Shown here: positions 41,374 through 49,455 of the stretch, one piece after another
Numbering within the stretch: position 1 is the first letter of the stretch
Layout of the letters: each line of letters opens with the position of its first letter
Assembly (NCBI RefSeq): GCF_000420705.1
Contig: NZ_ATVL01000006.1
Location: 620,001-684,000 of the forward strand
DNA from: Hymenobacter norwichensis DSM 15439
GTDB lineage: Bacteria > Bacteroidota > Bacteroidia > Cytophagales > Hymenobacteraceae
DNA: 64,000 nucleotides
Direction: 5' to 3'
Notes under the pieces: model-generated
The model's database searches: none
What the model was told of the DNA's origin: nothing
The model's input: the letters and a program-made list of their open reading frames with translations, nothing else
Program-made: the position numbers and the translations under genes

Positions 41374-43494
41374 ATGTCAGATAACACGCCCAAAAAGAAA
41401 AAGCCCATGCTGCCCAACCCGACTCCGAAGCCGGGTATGCAGCTCTGGCTGCTCGCTGGGCTGGTTCTGTTTCTGTGCGCTTGGCTGTTCTTTAACCAGA
41501 GCGGCAGCAAAGTGGAAATAAACCAGCAAAAATTCGAGCAGATGTACGCCGCCGGTGATGTGCGCGACGTGCGCCTGCTCACCGACCGCTCGGAAGTGGA
41601 AGTGTCGTTGAAGCCCGCAGCAGTGCGCTCCGGTAAGTACCGCAAGGAGCTTTCTCAGCGTGGCCCACTTGCCTTCGATGCTAGCCCTCAATTCGGTTTC
41701 CGGGTGGTGGATGGCAAAACCTTCAAGGAGGATTTCGAGAAGCTGCAAGCCAACGTGCCAGTTGACCAGCGCATCGGTATTACGTTTGATACCCGCAATG
41801 GCTACGGCGACTTAGTTACCACCTGGGGCCTCACCATTCTATTGTTTGTCGGCTTCTGGTTCTTGATGCGCCGCATGAGCGGTGGTGCTGGCGCCGGTGG
41901 CCAAATCTTCAACATCGGTAAAAGCCGCGCTGCCCTTTTTGAAGGCGGCGACAAAGTGAAGATTACCTTCAAAGATGTAGCCGGTCTGGAAGAGGCGAAA
42001 GAGGAAGTACAGGAAATCGTAGAATTCCTGAAGAATCCTTCCAAGTTCACCATTCTGGGCGGTAAAATTCCGAAAGGTGCGCTGCTAGTAGGCCCTCCTG
42101 GCACTGGTAAGACGTTGCTGGCCAAAGCTGTAGCTGGTGAAGCCGACGTGCCATTCTTCTCACTCTCCGGTTCCGACTTCGTGGAAATGTTTGTGGGGGT
42201 AGGTGCCGCCCGGGTACGTGACCTGTTTAAGCAAGCCAAATCGAAAGCTCCCTGCATCATATTCATCGACGAAATTGATGCTGTGGGCCGGAGCCGCTCA
42301 CGGGGTAATATGCCCGGTGGCAACGATGAGCGCGAAAACACGCTGAACTCGCTGCTGGTAGAAATGGACGGTTTTGGTACCGATTCCGGGGTAATCATCT
42401 TAGCTGCTACTAACCGCCCTGATACGCTTGACTCGGCACTGTTGCGTCCTGGCCGTTTCGACCGGCAAATCAGCATCGATAAGCCAGACATCAACGGCCG
42501 CACTGAGATTTTCCAGGTGCATTTGAAGCCGCTTACGCTGGGCCCTGATGTAGAGGCGCGCCGTTTGGCCGCTCAAACTCCAGGTTTTGCGGGCGCTGAA
42601 ATTGCCAACGTCTGCAACGAAGCTGCCCTAATTGCCGCCCGTCGCGACAAGAAGTTCATCAGCATGCAGGATTTCACCGATGCCGTTGACCGGGTTATTG
42701 GTGGTCTGGAGAAGAAGAACAAGATCATTAGCCCCGACGAGAAGCGCATTGTGGCCTACCATGAAGCGGGCCACGCCATTGCGGGCTGGTTCTTGGAGCA
42801 CGCCGATCCATTGGTGAAGGTGAGCATTGTGCCGCGTGGCGTAGCCGCTCTGGGTTACGCGCAGTATCTGCCGCGCGAACAGTTCCTCTATAACACCGAG
42901 CAACTCACTGATGAAATGTGCATGACTCTAGGTGGTCGTGCTGCCGAAGAAATCGTATTCGGCAAGATTTCGACAGGTGCTTTGTCGGACTTGGAGCGCA
43001 TCACTAAAATGGCTTACTCTATCGTAACAATGTACGGCATGAACGCCAAGCTTGGCAACGTATCGTACTACGACTCGAAAGGCCAGAATGAATATGGCTT
43101 CTCGAAGCCTTACTCGGAGTCCACTTCGCAGATGATTGACGAGGAAGTGCGCAACATCATCGAGAATGCCTACATCCGCACCAAAGACTTGCTGACCGAA
43201 CGGCGGCACGAATTGGAAGTGGTAGCAAAGGAACTGCTCGATAAAGAAGTTTTGCTGCAAGACGACTTGGAGCGTTTGGTAGGTAAGCGCCCACACGGCG
43301 TACAAACCAATTACCAAGCGCACATGGCCGGCACCGACCGGAGCGAAACCTTGAGCGAGCGGAAGCAGGAGCACCCCGGTATTCCGCTGAGCGACGACCT
43401 ACCCGAGTTGAATCTGCCCGGCATTGATGCAGACCTGCCCAACAGCAGTAATTCATCGGCTGGCTCAGGTGGCAGCGTAGTAACTCCCATGTAA
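41374..43494 (+). CDS. ftsH: ATP-dependent zinc metalloprotease FtsH
   Basis: Membrane-anchored AAA+ protease that degrades short-lived and misfolded membrane proteins. 706 residues. Helix 1 ([17 protein letters not shown], about residues 24-40) and helix 2 ([17 protein letters not shown], about 149-165) flank the periplasmic FtsH extracellular domain. Walker A GPPGTGKT is at 240-247, Walker [10 protein letters not shown] near 297-305, the second region of homology LLRPGRFDR near 357-365, and the zinc site HEAGH at 463-467. The C-terminal tail is Ser- and Gly-rich. The start is the ATG at 41374. A terminator lies 19 bases after the stop. Confidence 0.97.
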   Translation: MSDNTPKKKKPMLPNPTPKPGMQLWLLAGLVLFLCAWLFFNQSGSKVEINQQKFEQMYAAGDVRDVRLLTDRSEVEVSLKPAAVRSGKYRKELSQRGPLAFDASPQFGFRVVDGKTFKEDFEKLQANVPVDQRIGITFDTRNGYGDLVTTWGLTILLFVGFWFLMRRMSGGAGAGGQIFNIGKSRAALFEGGDKVKITFKDVAGLEEAKEEVQEIVEFLKNPSKFTILGGKIPKGALLVGPPGTGKTLLAKAVAGEADVPFFSLSGSDFVEMFVGVGAARVRDLFKQAKSKAPCIIFIDEIDAVGRSRSRGNMPGGNDERENTLNSLLVEMDGFGTDSGVIILAATNRPDTLDSALLRPGRFDRQISIDKPDINGRTEIFQVHLKPLTLGPDVEARRLAAQTPGFAGAEIANVCNEAALIAARRDKKFISMQDFTDAVDRVIGGLEKKNKIISPDEKRIVAYHEAGHAIAGWFLEHADPLVKVSIVPRGVAALGYAQYLPREQFLYNTEQLTDEMCMTLGGRAAEEIVFGKISTGALSDLERITKMAYSIVTMYGMNAKLGNVSYYDSKGQNEYGFSKPYSESTSQMIDEEVRNIIENAYIRTKDLLTERRHELEVVAKELLDKEVLLQDDLERLVGKRPHGVQTNYQAHMAGTDRSETLSERKQEHPGIPLSDDLPELNLPGIDADLPNSSNSSAGSGGSVVTPM

Positions 43495-43512
43495 CTGCAC
43501 CCATTAATATGC

Positions 43513-43544
43513 AAAAAGGCCAGCCTCTTGAGGCTGGCCTTTTT
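43513..43544 (+). terminator. terminator of ftsH
   Basis: Perfect 14-bp stem AAAAAGGCCAGCCT / AGGCTGGCCTTTTT with a four-base loop, then ATTTGC. It is 19 bases beyond the ftsH stop. Confidence 0.9.
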
Positions 43545-43556
43545 ATTTGCCGGAAA

Positions 43557-43669
43557 ATAGCAGCGCAAAGCTCCAACTTTGCGCCTCGTTGTATGACTGA
43601 TACTCCTGTACCAACGATAAACGTGCAGCGTCAGCAACGATACGCAGAGCCGGCCCTCTGCGCTGCTAT
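43557..43669 (+). repeat. 113-bp element with terminal inverted repeats and two hairpins
   Basis: Ends are ATAGCAGCGCA and TGCGCTGCTAT (11-bp perfect inverted repeats). Inside are stems GCGCAAAG/CTTTGCGC and CGCAGAG/CTCTGCG. It shares CAACGATACGC before a hairpin with the element at 47721-47804. No coding frame. It sits between the ftsH terminator and the next stop codon. Confidence 0.6.
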
Positions 43670-43682
43670 CATTTCAAGGAAG

Positions 43683-45095
43683 CTATTTACCTGTTATAAC
43701 GTCCAGGGCAGATAGGCGAGACTTTGCAGTGAGCTTTTGGGCTTGATAATCGGACGAATACAGGGAGCCAGACTGCCGGGAACTTGCTTTCATCAGCTTC
43801 CGGTTCTTCAGGTAATCCTTGGCCTCGTTGTAGATATCAGACTTGCGCTCGGCCTTTTCTAGTACCACCTGGAAATAGCGCCGGGCCACGCTCACGTTGT
43901 TTTCCTCTTCCGCAATTTTTGCCAGGTTATAGTTTGCGTGTACGTAGTAGCCTACGCCAGTCTGGCCAGTAGCTTCCGAAAACACCACGCACCGCTGGAA
44001 ATAGTCCTTGGCTTTGGCTGCGTCTTTGTACTTGTTCTGATTGAGCCAGCCTAGGTAATAGGTAGCATACCGACCGCTGAATCCTTCGTAGCCGGGCATG
44101 CCGCGGTTCAGCTTATCCAGAATATCGAGGCTAACCTGCTCACACTTGCGGTGCTCCCCATTATTGAAGCACAGCATGGCATAATACCGCTCGAAATAGC
44201 CGTTGTCGGGGTATTCGGTAGCTAGTTTGCGGGCTACTTGCAAAGCCGCAGCCGAGTTGTTTTCTCGCTCACTGCCCAGTATTTTCATCAGGAAAAACTT
44301 CGCCTCGGGGCCCGCATAAAAACCATTATCAGCTACGCTCTTGATTTGCTGCAAGCCCAACTGTCGGTTGCCTTTGGGGAAGAGTAGCAAGATAGGGCGC
44401 AACCACGGGTGTTCCTCGGAAATCCAGGCGGCGTAGTAGTTGAACAAGCCCTGGCCCAGCAGAAACTCCGGGCTCAAACCATTGGCTTCTTTGCTCTTGT
44501 CAAGGTAGTCGAGGGCGCGCTTGCTGCTAATAGTAGCTTTTCGCAGGTCGTGGCGCTCAGCGTGTAAGCGGGCATCAAATCCATATGCTGCGGCCAGAAA
44601 AAAGCACGCTTCGTAGTTTTTGTTGTCGAGGTCATACAGCCGTTCCCCCTTAGTTATGGCCGTATCCATGTAGGCAAAGAACGTCTTGTCGTAAATGGTG
44701 TTGGTGACGTTGCTGGGCATGATCTTCCACCAGGTGCTCAACCCCATTAGGAAGTAGGGCATGGGGTGCTGAGGGTAGCGGCGGCGCAACGAGCGAAATT
44801 GCTTCTCAGCTTGGTCGTGCTTGGAGTTGTAAATGTTATGTACAGCGCCATCCAGTTCCGTCTGGATATCCTTGTTGAGCAGCAGCCAGTTTTTCATGTC
44901 CACCACATCCGGCGATACGTCCACATTTTCCAGTGCAATGTTGCGCATGCCATTTACCAAGGTAGAATCAGGAGTCTGACCAAAGGATATGGTAGGCAGT
45001 ATGAAAAAAGAAAGCAAAACACATAGTGCCAGAATAGCGTAGTTAGTTTTGCTAATTATAGACGTTAGCTGTATAGGATAGTATTTTTTCTTCAT
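43683..45095 (-). CDS. TPR-like exported protein
   Basis: 470 residues with a long hydrophobic N terminus (YAILALCVLLSFFILPTISFGQ) that is a signal peptide, then helical repeats such as ARRYFQVVLEKAERKSDIYNEAKDYL and KDAAKAKDYFQRCVVFSEATGQTGVGYYVHANYNLAKIAEEE. This is the TPR class common in Bacteroidota, with no known substrate. Bulky aromatic and Trp residues (FLMGLSTWWKIMPSN) suggest a folded periplasmic or outer-membrane-associated protein. The ATG at 45095 is used (MKKKYYP). It is convergent with ftsH and has a 270-base AT-rich upstream region. Confidence 0.85.
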   Translation of the reverse strand: MKKKYYPIQLTSIISKTNYAILALCVLLSFFILPTISFGQTPDSTLVNGMRNIALENVDVSPDVVDMKNWLLLNKDIQTELDGAVHNIYNSKHDQAEKQFRSLRRRYPQHPMPYFLMGLSTWWKIMPSNVTNTIYDKTFFAYMDTAITKGERLYDLDNKNYEACFFLAAAYGFDARLHAERHDLRKATISSKRALDYLDKSKEANGLSPEFLLGQGLFNYYAAWISEEHPWLRPILLLFPKGNRQLGLQQIKSVADNGFYAGPEAKFFLMKILGSERENNSAAALQVARKLATEYPDNGYFERYYAMLCFNNGEHRKCEQVSLDILDKLNRGMPGYEGFSGRYATYYLGWLNQNKYKDAAKAKDYFQRCVVFSEATGQTGVGYYVHANYNLAKIAEEENNVSVARRYFQVVLEKAERKSDIYNEAKDYLKNRKLMKASSRQSGSLYSSDYQAQKLTAKSRLSALDVITGK

Positions 45096-45357
45096 GGCTC
45101 AATCCTTTGAAGTGTAAAATTAGCCTATTATTAACGATTATGCTGCGTGTTTGGATTGATAAATATAGGATATAAGTAACTATGATGAAAAACAAGATTG
45201 CTGTATTATAACGAGTTAAGGTAAATTATTGCTGCAACTAAATTTAATACTATTTAAATATGGGTTGATGGTGCGTAGGGTTGTAAAAGAAATTGCTGAT
45301 AATGCTTGTTAGGTTGAGTTAGTGGCAAGGCATATGTACTTCTACAGCTAGGCTCGT

Positions 45358-45365
45358 TACCTTTG
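45358..45365 (+). promoter_or_regulatory. promoter -7 element of the LUD gene
   Basis: TACCTTTG matches TAnnTTTG, only four bases before the ATG at 45370. If used, the transcript would begin at or next to the start codon (leaderless). No clear -33 box. Confidence 0.4.
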
Positions 45366-45369
45366 GGAT

Positions 45370-46029
45370 ATGCCCGAATCGTCCCGCGACATTATTCTGC
45401 GCCGTATCCGCGAATCGCTCCGGCAACCCACGATGGCCAAGTCCGCGCCCGATTTTACCGCGCCGCTGCACCCCCGTGCCACCGGCGACTTGGCCGTAGC
45501 GTTTGCCGAAAGTTTTGTGCGGGTGGGCGGACAGTTGTATTTCTGCGAGTCGGAAGAGCATTTCTATGACCAGCTTTTTGCTTATAAAAAGGAAAAAGCC
45601 CTAGAATACCTGTACGTGTGGGAGCCGGAACTGAAAAAGATTCTGCATGCTGGTGGGTTGGTCTTCAACCAGGACGAGACGAAATTTGTGGCCCATGCCG
45701 ACGCCGGCTTAACCACTTGCGAAGCCCTGATTGCCCGCACGGGTAGCCTGCTGGTATCGGCGGCAACCAGCAGTGGCCGCCGCCTCAGCGTCTACCCCGA
45801 CCAACACCTCGTGCTGGCCCGCACCTCGCAGGTGGTAGCTGATATTGGGGACGCGCTGCATAATTTACAGCAGAAGTATGGCCCCGAGCATCTGCCGTCC
45901 ATGATTTCGCTTACCACGGGCCCCAGCCGTACGGCCGATATTGAAAAAACTCTTGTACTCGGTGCCCACGGCCCGCGCAGCCTTGTTTTGTTTTTGTTGG
46001 ATGACGAAACCACCCCCTCGGCTGCCTGA
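45370..46029 (+). CDS. LUD-domain protein (LutC/YkgG family)
   Basis: 219 residues. The start SSRDIILRRIRESLRQP and the core KFVAHADAGLTTCEALIARTGSLLV match the LUD (lactate utilisation) domain of LutC/YkgG. In LutABC the complex oxidises L-lactate, but lutA and lutB are not in the window, so a different role of the LUD domain is possible. TGPSRTADIEKTLVLGAHGPRSLVLFLLDD is the conserved C terminus. The start ATG 45370 sits on a -7 element; an in-frame ATG at 45433 would remove the typical first helix. It overlaps lpxH by 29 bases. Confidence 0.9.
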   Translation: MPESSRDIILRRIRESLRQPTMAKSAPDFTAPLHPRATGDLAVAFAESFVRVGGQLYFCESEEHFYDQLFAYKKEKALEYLYVWEPELKKILHAGGLVFNQDETKFVAHADAGLTTCEALIARTGSLLVSAATSSGRRLSVYPDQHLVLARTSQVVADIGDALHNLQQKYGPEHLPSMISLTTGPSRTADIEKTLVLGAHGPRSLVLFLLDDETTPSAA

Positions 46030-46789
46030 TCTGGCATTGCCCCCTGGTAAGCGCGTTTATTTTGCTTCCGATTTTCATCTTGGTGTTCCGGATGCTGCCA
46101 GTTCATTGGCGCGGGAGCGGCGCATTGTGCGCTGGCTGGATACCGTGGCGCAGGATGCCGCCGCCATCTACCTGCTTGGCGACATTTTCGACTTTTGGTT
46201 TGAGTATAAGCACGCTATTCCGCGCGGCTTTATCCGGTTGCAAGGCAAGTTGGCTGAGTTGACCGATGCTGGCCTCCCGGTGACGTTTTTCACCGGCAAC
46301 CACGACATGTGGATGTTCGACTACTTCACGCAAGAGCTTGGTATCCCAATTTTGCGCCACCCGGTTAGCCAATTAATTGGCGGGCGCGAGTTTCACATCG
46401 GCCATGGCGACGGCCTCGGTCCGAAAGACTATACCTATAAAGTACTGAAGCGAGTATTTGCCTCGCCGGTGGCCCAATGGATGTTTGCGCGCATTCATCC
46501 CAACCTCGGTATTGGTATTGCCAACGGCTGGAGCCGCCGCAGCCGGGTGCAGAGCACCAAGGAAGACGAAAAGTATTTCGGGGACGCAGAATGGTTGCTG
46601 GTGTACTGCCGGGAGCTGGAAAAACTCTTTCACCACGATTATTACGTGTTCGGCCACCGTCACCTGCCCCTCGACGTACCGGTAGCGCCCGGCAGCCGTT
46701 ATCTGAACCTAGGCGAATGGGTCAATTATTGCTCCTATGGCGTGTATGATGGTACAGACTTGGCGTTGCAGCATTTCGAGCAGAAGTAG
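46001..46789 (+). CDS. lpxH: UDP-2,3-diacylglucosamine diphosphatase
   Basis: Cleaves UDP-2,3-diacylglucosamine to lipid X in lipid A synthesis. 262 residues. The metallophosphatase motifs are complete: DFHLG at residues 24-28, LGDIFDFWFEYK, TGNHDMWMFDY, HGDGLGPKDYTYK and FGHRHLPLD near the C terminus, together forming the two-metal active site. The start is the ATG at 46001; a longer frame begins at 45941. It overlaps the LUD gene by 29 bases, so the two are likely translated in one message. A propeller gene follows after eight bases. Confidence 0.92.
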   Translation: MTKPPPRLPDLALPPGKRVYFASDFHLGVPDAASSLARERRIVRWLDTVAQDAAAIYLLGDIFDFWFEYKHAIPRGFIRLQGKLAELTDAGLPVTFFTGNHDMWMFDYFTQELGIPILRHPVSQLIGGREFHIGHGDGLGPKDYTYKVLKRVFASPVAQWMFARIHPNLGIGIANGWSRRSRVQSTKEDEKYFGDAEWLLVYCRELEKLFHHDYYVFGHRHLPLDVPVAPGSRYLNLGEWVNYCSYGVYDGTDLALQHFEQK

Positions 46790-46796
46790 TAGCAAG

Positions 46797-47723
46797 ATGA
46801 GCTGGCCGAAACGCTTGGCAGTTCTCGCGCTGCTTCTTGCACAATATTCTGTTTTGACCACGGCCATTGCCCAAACTAACGTGCCCACTCCGGCCTCGGT
46901 GGTGCCGCCCGGTCAGCAGCCGGCTCCCGCGCAAGCCGCTCCGGCCGTTACCAAGCCGAACGAGCCTACTACCACTGCCTCCACCTGGACGCTGGTGCGC
47001 ACCATTGTTCTGCCTCGGCCGGGGGTGGCCTCGCTTGATAGGCGGGGCACGTTGTACGTAGCCGATGCCCAAAACAACGTGCGCCAATACGGGGCCGATG
47101 GGCAGCTGCTGAATACCTACTCGCCGCCGCTGCCGGGCCATGTGGCACAAATTGAGGCTTGGAACACCACCAAAATTCTGGTCTTCTATGACGACCGGCA
47201 GGAACTGCTGCTCCTCGACCGATTTGCGGCGCCCATCAGCCAATTCAACCTGCTCGACCTGCTGGATGGTACCGCTCGCGCCACCACCCTAGCCCCCGAC
47301 GACCGGCTGTGGCTGCTCAACGAATCGGACTTAACCCTGCGCCAATTCGACCCGGCACAGCCCCGCAACACCCGCAACACGCCGCTGGATTTGCTGATTG
47401 GCCGCTCCAAACCCGATTTTCGGTTTTTGCGGGAGTACCAGAACAACCTGTACTTGGTGGACCGAGTGAACGGAATTTACGTGTTCGATAACTTGGGTAA
47501 CTACCGCAAGAAACTGCCCTTCGCTAACCTGAATACCGTCGGTTTCCGGGGCGACGAGCTATATTTTCTGGCTGATGGGGCCGTGCAGCTTTTCCACCTC
47601 TACAATCTCACCCAACGGGCACTACCGCTACCCATCCCGGCCGCGGAGGTACGGCAGGTTCTGCTGGGCGAAGGGTACGCCTACCTCTTCACGGCAGCCG
47701 GAGTGCAGGTGTATAAATTGTAA
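46797..47723 (+). CDS. secreted beta-propeller-like protein
   Basis: 308 residues. Signal peptide (MSWPKRLAVLALLLAQYSVLTTAIAQ), then a Pro- and Ala-rich linker (VPTPASVVPPGQQPAPAQAAPAVTKP) and blade-like repeats: SLDRRGTLYVADAQNNVRQYGADGQLLN, ILVFYDDRQELLLLDRFAAPISQFNLLDLL and LYLVDRVNGIYVFDNLGNYRKKL. It resembles NHL/six-bladed propellers but has no clear catalytic residue. It follows lpxH by eight bases; co-transcription is likely. The function is unknown. The stop TAA forms part of the hairpin repeat that starts at 47721. Confidence 0.82.
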   Translation: MSWPKRLAVLALLLAQYSVLTTAIAQTNVPTPASVVPPGQQPAPAQAAPAVTKPNEPTTTASTWTLVRTIVLPRPGVASLDRRGTLYVADAQNNVRQYGADGQLLNTYSPPLPGHVAQIEAWNTTKILVFYDDRQELLLLDRFAAPISQFNLLDLLDGTARATTLAPDDRLWLLNESDLTLRQFDPAQPRNTRNTPLDLLIGRSKPDFRFLREYQNNLYLVDRVNGIYVFDNLGNYRKKLPFANLNTVGFRGDELYFLADGAVQLFHLYNLTQRALPLPIPAAEVRQVLLGEGYAYLFTAAGVQVYKL

Positions 47724-47804
47724 CACGAAGTTGTGCTTCGTATACTGAGGCGCACCGTTAAGATATATGCCAGTTATCCAACGATACGCGAAGCACGGCT
47801 TCGC
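47721..47804 (+). repeat. 84-bp element with two hairpins, related to the 43.6-kb element
   Basis: Left stem ACGAAG/CTTCGT (part of ACACGAAGTTGTGCTTCGT) and right stem GCGAAGC/GCTTCGC (47788-47804) with loop ACG. The 11-mer CAACGATACGC (47779-47789) is identical to one in the 43.6-kb element. It starts inside the stop codon of the preceding gene. Confidence 0.6.
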
Positions 47805-47956
47805 CTTCTTACCTGCTTCTCTGCACTGAGCCTTAAGGCAATATAGAGGCCTGATTAGGGCAAGCTGAGCAATAACTCCGGTGTAACCTCGGCCGTTAGC
47901 CTTGTACCGGCCGCAACCGGGCTGCTCCGTTTTCACCTCCAAAACCTTACCTCACT

Positions 47957-49120
47957 ATGAAGGCACTAGTGTACCACGGTATAAAAGACGTGCGCGTTGA
48001 TACCGTAGATGATCCGACGATTGAAGACGCGCGCGACGCCATTATCCGCGTAACTAGTACTGCCATTTGCGGCTCCGATTTGCACATCTACAACGGCAGC
48101 ATTCCGCAGCCCCGACCGATGGTGCTCGGGCACGAGTTCATGGGCATTGTAGAGGAGGTAGGCAAAGGCGTAGGGGGGAAGCTTAAGGTCGGCGACCGGG
48201 TGGTGGTGCCGTTTCCAGTGGCCTGTGGTACTTGCTATTTCTGCAACCACGAACTGCCCGGCCACTGCGAAAATTCCAACCCCGAGCACTACGGCCCCGA
48301 AGGTGGCTTGCTGACGGAAAAAGGCGGCGCCCTATTTGGCTACACCGACCTATACGGCGGCTACAACGGCGGCCAAGCCGAGTATGTGCGCGTGCCCTAC
48401 GCCGACTTCGGACCGCGTGTCATTCCCGATTCGTTGACCGATGAGCAGGCACTGTTCTTGACCGATATTTTTCCAACCGGCTATTCCGGCATCGACTGGG
48501 CCGACGTGAAAGGCGGCGAAATCATTGCCATTTTCGGGTCGGGGCCGGTGGGGATTATGGCGGCGAAGTCGGCATGGCTACGCGGCGCGGCCCGCGTGAT
48601 TATCGTGGACACCCAGCAGTACCGCCTCGACAAAGCCAAGGCCTCGGCTAACGTGGAAACCATCCTTTGGGAAAACGCCAAAGACGTAGTAGAGCAAATC
48701 CGCGCCATGAGCGGAGGGCGCGGGGCTGATGTGTGCGTGGAAGCAGTGGGCTTCGAGCCCGATCGGGACCTGCTTGACCGGGCCAAAGCCGTTATCAACC
48801 TAGAAAAAGGCTCGCCCAAAGTGCTGGAAGCCTGCATGAGTGCCGTGCGCCGCGGGGGTACCGTCACGATTTTGGGCGTGTACGGCACGCCATTCGACAA
48901 CTTCCCGCTAGGGCAGCTTTTCGATAAAGGCATCAAGCTGATTGGTGGCCAGGCCCCGGCTCACAAGCACATCGACAAGCTGTTGCAATACGTTATTGAA
49001 GGCAAAGTGGTGCTTGACGACATCATCTCACACCGTTTGCCGCTGGCCGAAGCCGCCCACGGCTACGATATTTTCCGCAATAAGAAAGACAATTGCCTGA
49101 AAGTGGTATTGAAGCCATAA
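47957..49120 (+). CDS. zinc-dependent alcohol dehydrogenase
   Basis: 387 residues of the medium-chain dehydrogenase group, similar to the formaldehyde dehydrogenase-like branch. Catalytic zinc ligands: ICGSDLH (Cys) and GHEFMG (His, Glu). The structural zinc cluster CGTCYFCNHELPGHC is complete. The NAD-binding fingerprint is FGSGPVGIMAAKSAW. An extra loop (NSNPEHYGPEGGLLTEKGGALFGYTDLYGGYNGGQAEYVRV) is characteristic of this branch. The substrate may be an alcohol or formaldehyde adduct; it cannot be named from sequence. The ATG at 47957 is the start. A separate terminator follows. Confidence 0.92.
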   Translation: MKALVYHGIKDVRVDTVDDPTIEDARDAIIRVTSTAICGSDLHIYNGSIPQPRPMVLGHEFMGIVEEVGKGVGGKLKVGDRVVVPFPVACGTCYFCNHELPGHCENSNPEHYGPEGGLLTEKGGALFGYTDLYGGYNGGQAEYVRVPYADFGPRVIPDSLTDEQALFLTDIFPTGYSGIDWADVKGGEIIAIFGSGPVGIMAAKSAWLRGAARVIIVDTQQYRLDKAKASANVETILWENAKDVVEQIRAMSGGRGADVCVEAVGFEPDRDLLDRAKAVINLEKGSPKVLEACMSAVRRGGTVTILGVYGTPFDNFPLGQLFDKGIKLIGGQAPAHKHIDKLLQYVIEGKVVLDDIISHRLPLAEAAHGYDIFRNKKDNCLKVVLKP

Positions 49121-49144
49121 GTTGGTTTTTGTAATTGCATTAAG

Positions 49145-49180
49145 CGCAAAAAGAGTCTGCCACCAGCAGGCTCTTTTTGC
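49145..49180 (+). terminator. terminator of the alcohol dehydrogenase gene
   Basis: GCAAAAAGAGTCTGC / GCAGGCTCTTTTTGC with one mismatch and a five-base loop. It lies 25 bases downstream of the stop and reads as a terminator on both strands. Confidence 0.82.
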
Positions 49181-49391
49181 ATTTTAAAGCAGGCAGTGGA
49201 AAGGAGTATAGTTGGTTTAAGGTTGAGCTTTTACTTTCCACTACTGCTTTGTGTTGTTGCTGTATGTAGCTAGAAGGCTCGTAGCAGGCTTGCAGGCGGT
49301 AAAAGTGCTGCGTGATACGTTCAAGAAGTGGCAGCAGTAGTACGTGTATCAGCTGGTTTGAACTTCTGTTCGCGTGGGTAATGCTTTTTGT

Positions 49392-49399
49392 TAACTTTG
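49392..49399 (+). promoter_or_regulatory. promoter -7 element of the subtilase gene
   Basis: TAACTTTG is an exact TAnnTTTG match. The predicted start near 49405 is about 50 bases before the ATG at 49456 and downstream of the earlier in-frame ATG at 49312, which supports the shorter protein. Confidence 0.55.
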
Positions 49400-49455
49400 A
49401 AAGAAGGTGCACCGTAAGGTATTGCCTGGCGGTACGCGCCCATTTACTGCTCTTT

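Larger units (their letters stand above)
49121..49455. other. intergenic region upstream of the subtilase gene
   Basis: About 335 bases. It contains the alcohol dehydrogenase terminator (49145-49180) and the subtilase promoter element (49392-49399). The stretch between 49185 and 49380 is mixed in composition and shows no gene. Confidence 0.6.

Noticed and set aside
49312..49455. 48-residue N-terminal extension of the subtilase
   Set aside because: A -7 promoter box lies inside it and the signal peptide begins at the ATG 49456.
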